From Streptomyces sp. AP-93 (GTDB lineage Bacteria > Actinomycetota > Actinomycetes > Streptomycetales > Streptomycetaceae), in the NCBI RefSeq assembly GCF_022808175.1, contig NZ_JALGBX010000002.1, positions 310,001 to 374,000 on the forward strand: a stretch of DNA of 64,000 nucleotides. The letters run 5' to 3'. Both the position numbers and the translations under genes were made by a program. A model generated the notes under the pieces. It was given only the letters and a program-made list of their open reading frames with translations. It made no database searches and was not told the origin of the DNA. Below are positions 25,984 to 34,551 of the stretch, piece by piece. How positions within the stretch are numbered: the first letter of the stretch is position 1; every line of letters begins with the position of its first letter.

Positions 25984-26469
25984 TCAGGCGGGCCCCTCCC
26001 AGCGGATCTCGCCGTCCTGCCACCGGTCCGTGGGGACGAGTCCCGCCCCGTTGGCGACGGCGGCGGAGGCCACGTTGGCGGGGTGGATGTGCGCGATGAC
26101 CGTGCGCACGACGGCATGCTCCCCGAGCCACTCGACCATCGCCCGGGTCGCCTCGGTGGCGATGCCGCGGCGCTGCCAGGGCGTACCGACGACCCAGGCG
26201 ATCTCGACAACCTCCCCGGACACCGTCGCCTGGACCGTACCGGTCAGGCAGTCCTCGGCGTCGAGCCGGACCACCCAGTTCCACCAGGAGACGTCGGGAT
26301 CCGGCGAACCGGCGGCCAGCCGTTCGTAGCGAGCGCGCAGCTCCGTCACGGCGAGCGGAGCCCCGCCGATGAAGCGGTGCAGCTCCGGATCACCCAGCAC
26401 CCCGGCCATCTCCTCGGCGTGCGAGGCCTCCAGCGGCAGCAGCGTCAGCCGATCGGTGCGGATCGTCAT
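25984..26469 (-). CDS. GNAT N-acetyltransferase (RimJ/RimL-like)
   Basis: 161 residues. An N-terminal TIRTDRLTLLPLEASHAEEM strand and the acetyl-CoA loop WVVGTPWQRRGIATEATRAM (Q/RxxGxA type) are present. A late VIAHIHPANVASAAVANGAGL helix is typical of RimJ/L-type transferases. The start ATG (26467-26469) overlaps the TGA of the upstream DUF397 gene, so it is the last gene of an XRE-DUF397-DUF397-GNAT operon. The substrate is unknown. Confidence 0.88.
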   Translation of the reverse strand: MTIRTDRLTLLPLEASHAEEMAGVLGDPELHRFIGGAPLAVTELRARYERLAAGSPDPDVSWWNWVVRLDAEDCLTGTVQATVSGEVVEIAWVVGTPWQRRGIATEATRAMVEWLGEHAVVRTVIAHIHPANVASAAVANGAGLVPTDRWQDGEIRWEGPA

Positions 26470-26648
26470 CCCGCCTGCGCCGCCGCGAAGTCGGCCCACG
26501 CGGTGGCGGTGACCCGGATGACCGGCCCGTCCCCCTGCTTGCTGTCCCGGACGGCGACCGTTCCGGCCACGTTGGTCGCCACCTCGACGCACTCCGAATC
26601 GGCCTGGTCGTCGCTGTAACTGGACTTCACGAACTCGAAGCTCTCCAT
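26466..26648 (-). CDS. DUF397 protein (second copy)
   Basis: 60 residues (MESFEFVKSSYSDDQADSEC...). It is a standard DUF397 protein: FVKSSYS..SECVEVA, VAVRDSK, then a WADFAAAQ C-terminus. It is nearly identical to the gene just upstream (26714-26893), so the pair arose by recent tandem duplication. Its stop overlaps the acetyltransferase start. Confidence 0.9.
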   Translation of the reverse strand: MESFEFVKSSYSDDQADSECVEVATNVAGTVAVRDSKQGDGPVIRVTATAWADFAAAQAG

Positions 26649-26713
26649 GTACGCACGCACCTCTTGTCGATGGCTTTGGCTGCCAAGCGGCGATGGATCC
26701 AGGAGGAGTCCGG

Positions 26714-26893
26714 TCACTCGCCCGCCTGCGCCGCGAAGGCGGCCCACGCGGTGGCGGTGACCCGGATGACCGGCCCGTCGTCCTGCTTGCTGTCCCGGAC
26801 GGCGACCGTTCCGGCCACGTTGGTCGCCACCTCAACGCACTCCGAGTTGACCTGGCCCTCGCTGTAACTGGACTTCTTGAATTCGAAGTTCAT
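26714..26893 (-). CDS. DUF397 protein (first copy)
   Basis: 59 residues from ATG 26893, directly after the XRE gene (seven bases). It has the FKKSSYSEGQVNSECVEVA and VAVRDSKQDDGPV pattern of DUF397. It is almost identical to the second copy except in the first ~18 and last residues. DUF397 proteins accompany XRE/DUF5753 regulators in Streptomyces. Confidence 0.9.
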   Translation of the reverse strand: MNFEFKKSSYSEGQVNSECVEVATNVAGTVAVRDSKQDDGPVIRVTATAWAAFAAQAGE

Positions 26894-26900
26894 CACGTGT

Positions 26901-27770
26901 CTACGTACCTTTACTGATCGCTTCGATCAGGTCGATGGAAGCCTGCGGAGCGAGACTCATGCGTGTCAGGCGCTCGAACGTCCGGGTGTACTTCTCGCTG
27001 GCTTCCGCCCCCTCTGCCCACACAGTAGACGCGATGCCCTCGGCATAGCCCACGTCCAGCGCCCCGGGTTCGGCGAACGACAGGACGTTGAACGCGCCGC
27101 CGGCGGCATGGTGTGCCCCTGCTCGGAAGGGCAACACCTGGACGTGGACGTGGGGCAGTCGTGCCATCTCCACGAGGTGGTCGAGTTGTGCTCGCATGAC
27201 GTCGGGGCCACCGATCTGCTGACGCAGAGCAGCCTCCCAGAGCACCGCGTGGAACCCCGCCGGCTTCTCACCCCAGAGCCGTGCTTGCCGCTTCAGCCTC
27301 GACTGCACCAGCACCTCGATCTCGTCGGGGTTTGTCCAGTCGGACGTAACACCGAGAGCCCGCACATAGTCCGCGGTCTGCAGGAGCCCTGGCACCAGTG
27401 CCAGCTGCCAGGTGCGGATGTAGGTCGCGACCTCTTCCATCGCCACGTACTCGCCGAGTCCGCCCACCCGGGGGACGTGGTGCCACCAGCCCTTGACCTT
27501 TCGGCGTTCACGGTCAAGCCGGGCCAAGTCCAGCAGACCGCTCACGAACCCCGCGTCCGTCACCCCGTAGAACTCGCACAGCACTCGGATGTCCGGGTCC
27601 CGCATGGGCACCCAGCCGCTCTCCATCTTCACGATCTTCGTCGGTGTCGCGGTGATCTCCCCAGCCGCCTGGGCCTGGGTTCTGCCTGCTGCCATACGCA
27701 GCTTGTACAGCTCGCCACCCAGCCTGCGCCCCAACACCGTTGACACCCGGTTGCCCTCGGGCTCTCGCAT
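26901..27770 (-). CDS. XRE-family regulator with DUF5753 domain
   Basis: 289 residues from ATG 27770 (MREPEGNRVSTVLG). An alternative GTG at 27827 would overlap the upstream palindrome and has no ribosome site. The helix-turn-helix (LGGELYKLRMAAGRTQAQAA, TPTKIVKMESG) is N-terminal, followed by the DUF5753 domain (WQLALVPGLLQTADYVRAL, VHVQVLPF). It heads an operon with two DUF397 genes and an acetyltransferase. It is divergent from the anti-sigma-like ATPase gene, a pairing often seen in streptomycetes, and a 24-bp inverted repeat lies between them. Confidence 0.9.
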   Translation of the reverse strand: MREPEGNRVSTVLGRRLGGELYKLRMAAGRTQAQAAGEITATPTKIVKMESGWVPMRDPDIRVLCEFYGVTDAGFVSGLLDLARLDRERRKVKGWWHHVPRVGGLGEYVAMEEVATYIRTWQLALVPGLLQTADYVRALGVTSDWTNPDEIEVLVQSRLKRQARLWGEKPAGFHAVLWEAALRQQIGGPDVMRAQLDHLVEMARLPHVHVQVLPFRAGAHHAAGGAFNVLSFAEPGALDVGYAEGIASTVWAEGAEASEKYTRTFERLTRMSLAPQASIDLIEAISKGT

Positions 27771-27829
27771 TCCACGGTTCACGGCGTAAGTCTCGCGCCA
27801 CCTTCCGACGGAAGTCGACCCCGTCACCT

Positions 27830-27853
27830 ATTCAGGGACCATGTTCCCTGAAT
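27830..27853. promoter_or_regulatory. Perfect 9-6-9 inverted repeat between XRE and ATPase genes
   Basis: ATTCAGGGA (27830-27838) and TCCCTGAAT (27845-27853) around CCATGT. It is centred about 70 bp before the XRE start and 150 bp before the divergent ATPase start. Probable operator for the XRE protein. Confidence 0.6.
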
Positions 27854-27989
27854 CACTTGCACCTGGAGCGCGCACCGCCCTACGGTCAGTAACGAACTAC
27901 TCACCGCACAGAGTCAGTTGGCGGAAGCGCACCGGGCTGCCCACAAGACGGCACCGGCATGCCACCGCCCGTACCGGAGGTGCACGGTC

Positions 27990-30822
27990 ATGGAACGTCA
28001 CGACGTACGGAACTACCCGCCCCGCCAGGACTCCGTACCCACCGCCCGCCGGCACACCGCGTGGCTCGCCGTGGCGTGGGGGCAGCCCGAGCTCGCGGCG
28101 GACGCGGCGCTGCTGACCAGCGAGCTGGCCACCAACGCGTTGCTGCACGGGTCCGTCTGGGACCGGTACTTCCGGGTCGAGGTCCGCCTCACCGGAGCAG
28201 TGCTCCGGATCGAGGTCACCGATCCGAAAGGAGAGCGCCGCCCCGAACCGCGAGCGGCACTCGCCGACCACGACCAGTTCGGGCGCGGGCTGCACATCGT
28301 CAAAGCCCTCTCCGCGCACTGGGGATGCACGGACCTGGTCGTCGGCAAGACCGTGTGGGCGGAGTGCGCCTTGGAGGCGTCTGAATGTATCCCCGGCTCA
28401 GCCGGGAGGGATTTGGAGGATATCCCTGGGTCGAATGACTCACCCGGAGTCGAAAGGCAAAGGGGACCGTAGCATGTCAGGAAAGCGGTGACCGGGTCCA
28501 GATATCAGGGACGGTGCATCGCGAGACCCGTGCGATATGGCGAAAGCTGGATTGCCTGAACCCTAATCTCCAGTCGATTAAAAGACGCATCCGTCGGAAA
28601 GTTATCTGACACCGACGCTGTTCTCTGTGCCGGTAATATCTGCCTGCTGGCACAACTCCAGGGAGCAGGGCGATCCCCAGTGAGGGGATTCAAGGAGATG
28701 AGTGGGGCGCCTAAGTCGCGCTAGAACGTACATTCAGATGAACCAAGGGATCACCTAAAGGGCGCGAGCCCCACGGTGACGGAGTGTCCGTAGTAGTCAC
28801 AGGAGTAACGACCTGTCTCGGAGTCCGGGAGAGCCGGAAGCAGGGCGAAGGGACACAGGTGACACATGGGATCAACGAGACCGGGAGGTATGCGAAATGC
28901 AGAACGCCGAAGCGGTTCTTGAGATCCTCCGTGAACGCGGCAGGCGGAACCTGCCATGCAATGAACTGTATCGACAGATGTTCAACCCGCAGTTGTATCT
29001 ATTGGCCCATGGGCGCATCTACTCCAACAAGGGGGCGATGACACCCGGGGGCTCAGGGGAAACCGCAGACGGCATGTCGCTGGCCAAGATCGGACGCATC
29101 ATTGATGCGCTGCGCCACGAGCGTTTCCGATTCCAGCCGGTGAAGCGGACCTACATCCCGAAGAAGAACGGGAAGACGAGGCCGCTGGGCCTGCCGTCCT
29201 GGACGGACAAGCTGGTCGGCGAAGTGATGCGCCTCCTCCTGGAGGCGTACTACGAGCCCCGGTTCTCCGACCGATCCCACGGTTTCCGCCCCGGACGGGG
29301 ATGCCACACAGCATTACGTGACGTGGCAAAAACCTGGACCGGGACAGCCTGGTTCATCGAGGGCGACATCGCCCAGTGTTTCGACTCGCTTGACCATCAG
29401 GTGATGCTCGACACCCTGAGCGAGAAAATCCAAGACAACCGGTTCCTGCGGCTCGTGCAAAACATGCTCCAAGCCGGATACCTGGAAGACTGGACATGGA
29501 ACGCCGCACTCAGCGGCGCACCACAGGGCGGGGTTCTCTCGCCCATCCTGTCCAACATCTACCTGCACAAGTTGGACACCTTCATCGAAACAATCCTCAT
29601 CCCGGAATACACCCGAGGGAAACTCAGGGAGAGGAACCCTGAATACCGCCGGGTCGAAGCGGCTGTCCAACGGGCACGTACACGCGGTGACCACACTGCA
29701 GTGCGTGCTCTGCGAAAGCAGCTCCACAGTCTCCCGAGCCAGGACATGACCGACCCGGGATACCGCCGCCTTCGCTACGTGAGATACGCCGACGACACCC
29801 TGATCGGGTTCACCGGACCCAAAGCCGAAGCCGAAGAGATCAGACAGCGCCTGGCCCAGTTCCTGCGAGAAGACCTCAAGCTGGAACTGTCCCAGGAGAA
29901 GACGCTGATCACCCACGCCAGAACAGGCGCGGCACGATTTCTCGGCTACGAGATCACCATCCGCAGGGACGACCGCAGATCGGAACGGCGAAACGGCCCC
30001 CGGCGAAAGCGCCGGGCGGTCAACGGAACCGTTGCACTGCACGTTCCCAAAGATGTGATCAAGGCGAAATGCGCTCCATACCTGGCACGCGGGAGACCCT
30101 CGCGGCAGACCTCGATGCTGAACTACGACGACTACACCATCGTCAGCATCTACGGCGCCAAGTACCGCGGAATCGTTCAGTACTACCTGCTGGCCGGCGA
30201 CGTCGTCCGACTGAACCGGTTGCACTGGGTCATGCAGTCCTCGCTGCTGTGCTCCCTGGCGAACAAGCACCGCTCGACCATGTCGAAGATGGCCCGCAAG
30301 TACAAGGTCACCATCGACACCCCGGCCGGGCTCCGCAAGTGCCTCCAGGCCAGCATCGCCCGCGCCCCGAGCAGGAAACCGCTGGTCGCGCAGTTCGGTG
30401 GCATTCCACTCAAACGGCAGAAGTTCGCGGTCCTCACGGACCACGATCCTGTCCGGCCCAGGCCCCGCCGACGCGAGTTGACGACAAGGCTGCTGGCCGG
30501 GTTCTGCGAGCTGTGCGGTCGGACCGAAGAAATCCAGGTCCATCAGATCCGCAGGCTCGCAGACCTCGACCGGCTCGGGCAGGAACAACCCAACTGGGCC
30601 GTCCTCATGGCCAGGAAACGACGCAAGACCCTCGTGGTCTGCTCAACCTGCCACGAAGACATCCACGTTGGCCGCCGATCCGAAGTTCACGGCAGTCACT
30701 GGAGAGCCCGTTGCGATTAACGTCGCACGACGGGTTCGGGAGGAGGCCGCTGGGAAAAGGACCAGCCCCACAGGCTGGCACCTCGCCCGGCGGCCCACCT
30801 CACGCTGGCGGCCGCCCACTGA
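27990..30822 (+). CDS. Anti-sigma-type HATPase (RsbW-like), split by group II intron
   Basis: Exon 1 is 27990-28363 and exon 2 is 30804-30822; joined they encode 130 residues. Bergerat-fold motifs are present: LLTSELATNALLHG (N box), EVTDPKG (G1) and FGRGLHIVKAL (G2), as in streptomycete anti-sigma-factor kinases. The conserved end of this family is GKTVWAEL. The intron splits the Glu codon, and exact joining gives GKTVWAELAAAH then stop, which restores it. Without splicing the frame runs into the intron to 28472 and adds a foreign 35-residue tail after GKTVWAE. ATG 27990 has GGAGG at nine bases. It is divergent from the XRE-DUF397 operon. Confidence 0.8.
28590..28595 (+). other. Candidate EBS1 of the intron
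   Basis: TCCGTC can pair with the last six exon-1 bases GGCGGA (five Watson-Crick pairs and one G-U). It lies 227 bases into the intron, within domain I. No structural model was computed. Confidence 0.5.
28897..30720 (+). CDS. ltrA: Group II intron reverse transcriptase / maturase / HNH endonuclease
   Basis: 607 residues, starting at ATG 28897 after GGGAGG. The RT domain (~60-330) has YIPKKNGKTRPLGLPS, GFRPGRGCHTAL, FIEGDIAQCFDSLDH, GAPQGGVLSPILSNIYL and the catalytic YADDTLIGF, all intact. The maturase X domain (~380-480) follows. The C-terminal endonuclease has CELCGRTEEIQVHQIRRL and CSTCHEDIHVG, the paired CxxC and His of HNH enzymes. It splices the intron RNA and drives retrohoming. The last codons and the TAA lie inside the RNA domain V, an unusual overlap. 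Confidence 0.95.
   Translation: MQNAEAVLEILRERGRRNLPCNELYRQMFNPQLYLLAHGRIYSNKGAMTPGGSGETADGMSLAKIGRIIDALRHERFRFQPVKRTYIPKKNGKTRPLGLPSWTDKLVGEVMRLLLEAYYEPRFSDRSHGFRPGRGCHTALRDVAKTWTGTAWFIEGDIAQCFDSLDHQVMLDTLSEKIQDNRFLRLVQNMLQAGYLEDWTWNAALSGAPQGGVLSPILSNIYLHKLDTFIETILIPEYTRGKLRERNPEYRRVEAAVQRARTRGDHTAVRALRKQLHSLPSQDMTDPGYRRLRYVRYADDTLIGFTGPKAEAEEIRQRLAQFLREDLKLELSQEKTLITHARTGAARFLGYEITIRRDDRRSERRNGPRRKRRAVNGTVALHVPKDVIKAKCAPYLARGRPSRQTSMLNYDDYTIVSIYGAKYRGIVQYYLLAGDVVRLNRLHWVMQSSLLCSLANKHRSTMSKMARKYKVTIDTPAGLRKCLQASIARAPSRKPLVAQFGGIPLKRQKFAVLTDHDPVRPRPRRRELTTRLLAGFCELCGRTEEIQVHQIRRLADLDRLGQEQPNWAVLMARKRRKTLVVCSTCHEDIHVGRRSEVHGSHWRARCD
30704..30737 (+). ncRNA. Group II intron domain V
   Basis: A 34-base hairpin. 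GAGCCCGT pairs with ACGGGTTC, then a two-base CG bulge on the 3' side, then TGCGA with TCGCA around a small loop. Length, the catalytic AGC near the 5' end and the bulge are those of domain V. The ORF stop codon (30718-30720) is in its loop. Confidence 0.9.
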
Positions 30823-30853
30823 GGGCATGGGATCCCCCGTTAGGGTGATCCAC

Positions 30854-32083
30854 ATGGATGGGTGGACGGCGCCGAGTTCCATCGAGCGCGAGCTGTACGA
30901 GGCCAAGGCGCGCGGGGACTGGTCGGGGTACCTGGACGCCCTCGCCCGGAGCGAGCTGTTCCTGCCGCAGTCCCGGGCGCGGGTCGACGCCGAGCCCACG
31001 ACGGCGCGCTTCCACCCCACCCCCGACCGGCGCTGCCTCGTCGTCCACACCCGCGGGATGCTCCCCGTACCCGACCCGCAGACCGTGTACCTGCCCAGGT
31101 CGCTCGCCTGGTTCGCGAACGCCTGGGACTCCGCCGACCCGCCCCACCTCGCCGTGAACCCCGGCACCCCGTCCGAGGCCTACCTCACCACCACCCCCGC
31201 CGACCTCGCCCGCTGGCGCGCCCACTGGGACGCCGTGGCCCCGGCCTGGGGCCTCGCCCCCGGAGCCGTGCACGCCCTCCACGTCGGCGGCCCCCTGCAC
31301 GGGCCGGTCGCGCACGGGCTCGCCGTCGGAGCCCATCTCGCGGTTTCCAACGGGGAGTTCTGGAACGCCCTGGCCTACCACGGCAACGGGTACACCCGGG
31401 AGCGCGAACGCCTGCGCAAGGGCTGGGGAATCACCGGCGCCGAAGAGTGGCACGACACGCTGCGGCGCCTGCTGGCCACCGAGATGGTCAGCCCCGTCTG
31501 GGAGTTCGCACTGCGCGTGCGCCGCGTCCTCGCCTCCGACTTCGCCGGCCCCGTGGACGTGGAGCACTGGCGGCACGCCGCCGCCTCCACCCTGCGCCGC
31601 AGCGCCGAACGGGCCGCCGAACCGCAGCTCACCCCCGACGGCGTCACCGTCGCCGCGCCCCGCCCCACCGCCGAGGTGGAGGGCGAGGTGACGGGCGTGC
31701 AGCGGCTGATCGGCCGGATCGCCCGCTACGAGCAGCGCTTCCGCGCCGACGGGCTGCTGCCCGAGGACGGCTGGGTCCGCTCCGTGGAGGGCTGGGACCA
31801 GGGCCGGGCCTCGCAGATGGCCCGCTGGGGCCTCGGGACCCGCTACGGAACACTCGCCGACGCGGAACACGGCGTACTGCACGCCGGAGAGACGGCGAGG
31901 GCCATGTACCGCTCCTGGGAGGAGTTCTCCGCCGGGTACGCCCTGGGGCGCTGCCTGCACTTCGACGAGGAGGAGTTCGGCGAGTGGTACACGGGCGTGC
32001 TGGCCACCCACCTCACCCTGACCACCGACCCGGCGAGCCCCTGGCGCAACATCCCCTGGCGGGCACCCGAAGGAGCCACGTGA
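30854..32083 (+). CDS. DUF1266-domain protein
   Basis: 409 residues from ATG 30854, 31 bases after the split ATPase gene. The N-terminal half has features of a SseB-like region (LFLPQSRARVDAEP, AWFANAWDSADPPHLAVNPGTPSEA). The C-terminal half has the DUF1266 pattern (NGEFWNALAYHGNGY, GITGAEEWHDTLRRLLATEMVSP, QGRASQMARWGLGTRYGT, AMYRSWEEFSAGYALGR). Function unknown. It overlaps the following acetyltransferase gene by four bases (GTGA). Confidence 0.8.
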   Translation: MDGWTAPSSIERELYEAKARGDWSGYLDALARSELFLPQSRARVDAEPTTARFHPTPDRRCLVVHTRGMLPVPDPQTVYLPRSLAWFANAWDSADPPHLAVNPGTPSEAYLTTTPADLARWRAHWDAVAPAWGLAPGAVHALHVGGPLHGPVAHGLAVGAHLAVSNGEFWNALAYHGNGYTRERERLRKGWGITGAEEWHDTLRRLLATEMVSPVWEFALRVRRVLASDFAGPVDVEHWRHAAASTLRRSAERAAEPQLTPDGVTVAAPRPTAEVEGEVTGVQRLIGRIARYEQRFRADGLLPEDGWVRSVEGWDQGRASQMARWGLGTRYGTLADAEHGVLHAGETARAMYRSWEEFSAGYALGRCLHFDEEEFGEWYTGVLATHLTLTTDPASPWRNIPWRAPEGAT

Positions 32084-32688
32084 CGCAGCAGGGGATCATC
32101 ACGACGGAGCGCATGGACGGCCCGGCCGCGGTGCGGGCCGCGGACGCGTTCCGGCTGGTCTACGCCGAGGCGTTCGCGGAGGCTCCGTACCACGAGACCG
32201 ACGAGGACGTCGCCGCCGCCTTCCGCCGCTTCGCCGTGCAGACGCGCAAGCCCGCCTTCCGCGCGGCCTTGGCCCGTACCCCCGGCGGCGAGCCGGCCGG
32301 CATGGCCTACGGCTGGACGCTCGCGCCCGACGCGGTGTGGTGGGACGAACTCACCGAGCCCGTGTCCGCCGCCATGCGGCGCGAGGACGGCCGCCGCACC
32401 TTCGGGCTCATCGAACTCGCCGTGCGCGGGCCGTGGCGCGGACAGGGTGTCGCGCGGCGGCTGCACACGGCGCTGCTCGACGGCATCACGGCCGAGCGGG
32501 TGCTCCTGAAGGTCCACCAGGAGGCCGGGGCGGCCTCGGCCGCCTACCGGGCGTGGGGGTACCGCAAGATCGGCGAGGCCCGGCCCCCGGGGGCGGGCGC
32601 CGACGCGGGCGGGAACGCGGGCGCCGACGCGGGCACCGACGCGGACGCGGACCTGCGTGACGTGATGCTGCTCGATCTGCGGCGCTGA
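32080..32688 (+). CDS. GNAT-family acetyltransferase
   Basis: 202 residues from GTG 32080, coupled to the DUF1266 gene by a GTGA overlap with AAGGAG before it. The acetyl-CoA site is ELAVRGPWRGQGVARRLHTALL. Near the C-terminus a low-complexity insert (GADAGGNAGADAGTDADAD) separates the last strand (LRDVMLLDLR) from the domain, apparently a codon-repeat expansion. The substrate is unknown. Confidence 0.88.
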   Translation: MTQQGIITTERMDGPAAVRAADAFRLVYAEAFAEAPYHETDEDVAAAFRRFAVQTRKPAFRAALARTPGGEPAGMAYGWTLAPDAVWWDELTEPVSAAMRREDGRRTFGLIELAVRGPWRGQGVARRLHTALLDGITAERVLLKVHQEAGAASAAYRAWGYRKIGEARPPGAGADAGGNAGADAGTDADADLRDVMLLDLRR

Positions 32689-32705
32689 CGGCGCCAGCCC
32701 TCAGC

Positions 32706-33095
32706 TCACGGCCGGGATTCCATCGCGGCCTTGTCGGACTCGCTGCGCAGGACGCAGAACTCGTTGCCCTCGGGGTCGGCGAGGACGGCCCAGCCCGAGC
32801 CGTCGGATTCGCGGCGGTCGGCGACCAGGACGGCGCCGAGGTCCAGCAGCCGGTCCACCTCCAGCTCGCGCGAGACTTCGGGGCGCAGGCACAGATGGAT
32901 CCGGTTCTTGACCGTCTTGGCCTCGGGCACCTCGTTGAAGTACAGCGCCGGGCCCTGCGCCAGCAGTACCTGGGTCGCCGGGTCACCAGGCTTGGCGTCC
33001 GGATCCAGCGGGCGGCCCGTCACGCCGCTCCAGAAGCGGGCCAGCCCATAGGCATCCGCACAGTCGATCGCCACGTTCTGCACTACCGAAACCAT
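32706..33095 (-). CDS. Glyoxalase/VOC-fold protein
   Basis: 129 residues from ATG 33095 (MVSVVQNVAIDC). The VOC fold is shown by DAYGLARFWSGVTGRPLD at the start and WAVLADPEGNEFCVLR at the end, as in the widespread glyoxalase-like streptomycete family. An upstream in-frame start at 33116 is less likely. Metal ligands are not obvious, so it may be a binding protein (drug or metabolite) rather than an enzyme. It runs convergently toward the acetyltransferase gene. Confidence 0.88.
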   Translation of the reverse strand: MVSVVQNVAIDCADAYGLARFWSGVTGRPLDPDAKPGDPATQVLLAQGPALYFNEVPEAKTVKNRIHLCLRPEVSRELEVDRLLDLGAVLVADRRESDGSGWAVLADPEGNEFCVLRSESDKAAMESRP

Positions 33096-33119
33096 GCGCC
33101 CAGCTTTGTCGATCACCGC

Positions 33120-34346
33120 TCAGGACGCCACCGGGTTGCGGCGCTCGTCACGGCTCCGCGGGAGCCGGGCGAGGGTGACCACGCGCAGCAGCCATTCCAC
33201 CGGGCCGTACCGGTGCCGGGCCATCAGGTGCTTGCTGAGGGCCAGTTGGGCCCCGTACAGGGCGAGCGCGCCGAGGGCGACGACGGCCGCGCCGAGGCGG
33301 TCGTACAGGGCGAGGCCGTAGGCGGTGAAGACGAGGGCCATGACGAGGGACTGGCTCAGGTAGTTCGTCAGGGCCATCCGGCCGGCGGGGGCGAGGAGCA
33401 GGGCCACGCGCCCGCCCGGGGCCGTCTTCATGAAGAGGAGCATGCCGCAGACGTACGCGGCGGTGAGCGCGGGGGCCGTGACCATGCCCACGACCGAGCC
33501 GAAGAGGAACCACCGGGGACCGAGCGCGCCGCCGGCGGCGAGAGCCATGAAGAGGCTGCCGGGCAGGCCCACGGCGACGCCGAGCACGCAGATGCGGCGC
33601 ATCCGGGCCGCGTGCCGTCCCGTGTCGGCGAGGAGGCGGCGCTTGCCGCAGTACAGGCCGGCCAGGAAGGCCGTCAGGACGAAGCCGCCCATCAGCGGTA
33701 CGGCGAGGAGCGCGTCGGGCAGCTGGCCGAGGTTGGCCCGCACGACGGACGCCGGGTCGCCGCGGTAGTCGGCGACCAGTGCGGCGAACTCCGCGGGGAG
33801 TTCGTTCAGTCCGGCCGCCTCGGCGTCCGACATGAACAGGGAGCCCAGCCCCAGGAGGAGCAGGAAGGCGCTCGTGCATCCGTACACGATCCGGGCCGCG
33901 CGCAGGGCTGTGCCGGGCGAGCAGGTGCGTGCGGCGATCAGGATCAGGCCGAGCAGCGCGTAGGTCATGAGGATGTCGCCGGTGTACAGGAGTACGGCGT
34001 GCAGGAGGCCCAGGACGAGCAGGCCGAGCGAGCGGCGGAGCATCCGGGGAACGGCGCTCGCGCCCTCGCGGGCGGCGGAGTCCTGCTGGAGGGTGAAGCT
34101 GTAGCCGAAGAGGAACGAGAACATCAGGTAGAACTTGCCGACCGCGAAGGTCTGGATGATGCCTTCGACGGTCCGGTCGAGCGCGGAGGCGCCCGGGTCG
34201 ACGGCGCCGCCGGGGCCGTACGGTCCGGCCATCATCAGCGCGTTGACCAGCAGGATGCCCAGCAGCGCGAAACCGCGCAGGGCGTCGACCTCCGGTATGC
34301 GTGCCAGCCGGTCTGTTCGTGCGTGCGCAGCAGCCGTTGCGGACAC
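33120..34346 (-). CDS. DUF418-family membrane protein
   Basis: 408 residues from GTG 34346 after GGGGGGAAG. About ten membrane spans are visible. It shows the RIPEVDALRGFALLGILLVNAL opening and the C-terminal GRMALTNYLSQSLV and RHRYGPVEWLLRVVT motifs of DUF418 proteins, which are related to acyltransferase-type membrane proteins. Its role is unknown. It is followed by the VOC gene on the same strand. The 205-bp region before it holds GC-rich 16-bp direct repeats (34441-34480). Confidence 0.88.
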   Translation of the reverse strand: MSATAAAHARTDRLARIPEVDALRGFALLGILLVNALMMAGPYGPGGAVDPGASALDRTVEGIIQTFAVGKFYLMFSFLFGYSFTLQQDSAAREGASAVPRMLRRSLGLLVLGLLHAVLLYTGDILMTYALLGLILIAARTCSPGTALRAARIVYGCTSAFLLLLGLGSLFMSDAEAAGLNELPAEFAALVADYRGDPASVVRANLGQLPDALLAVPLMGGFVLTAFLAGLYCGKRRLLADTGRHAARMRRICVLGVAVGLPGSLFMALAAGGALGPRWFLFGSVVGMVTAPALTAAYVCGMLLFMKTAPGGRVALLLAPAGRMALTNYLSQSLVMALVFTAYGLALYDRLGAAVVALGALALYGAQLALSKHLMARHRYGPVEWLLRVVTLARLPRSRDERRNPVAS

Positions 34347-34551
34347 GGCTTCCCCCCAAGTGGTCGTGGGCGCGCGGAGCGCCCGTGAGCGCATGGAGCG
34401 CCCTTCTCCTGGGGTGACCGTAGCCCGGCGGGGAAGCCGGGCCGGCCGGGAGCCGCGCCGGCCGGGAGCCGGGCCGGCCGACCTGCCCCAGTCGCCGCAC
34501 CCGCGCAAAAGTCGCTAGGGGGCGGGCGGGCGCCCCGATTACCGTTCCCCC

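Larger units (their letters stand above)
28364..30803 (+). mobile_element. Complete group II intron (2,440 bp)
   Basis: The 5' end is GTGCG (28364-28368) and the 3' end is CAC (30801-30803). The ~530 bases before the ORF would be domains I-III. An intact reverse transcriptase/maturase is encoded, domain V is at 30704-30737, and a domain VI-like stem follows with a candidate branch A at 30797, the seventh base from the end. Exon bases GGCGGA (28358-28363) can pair with TCCGTC at 28590-28595, at the usual distance for EBS1. The boundaries are supported by the restored host protein. It has an HNH endonuclease, so probably belongs to a retrohoming class other than IIC. Confidence 0.85.

Noticed and set aside
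28353..28357. GTGTG as the intron 5' end
   Set aside because: Joining from here does not restore the GKTVWAEL ending; GTGCG at 28364 does.
28393..28410. CCCCGGCTCAGCCGGG hairpin as a Rho-independent terminator and IIC-type target
   Set aside because: It lies inside the intron, after the GTGCG end, and the maturase has an HNH domain, unlike class C.
28473..28896. Region between ATPase and reverse transcriptase as a plain intergenic gap
   Set aside because: It is the RNA part (domains I-III) of the group II intron.
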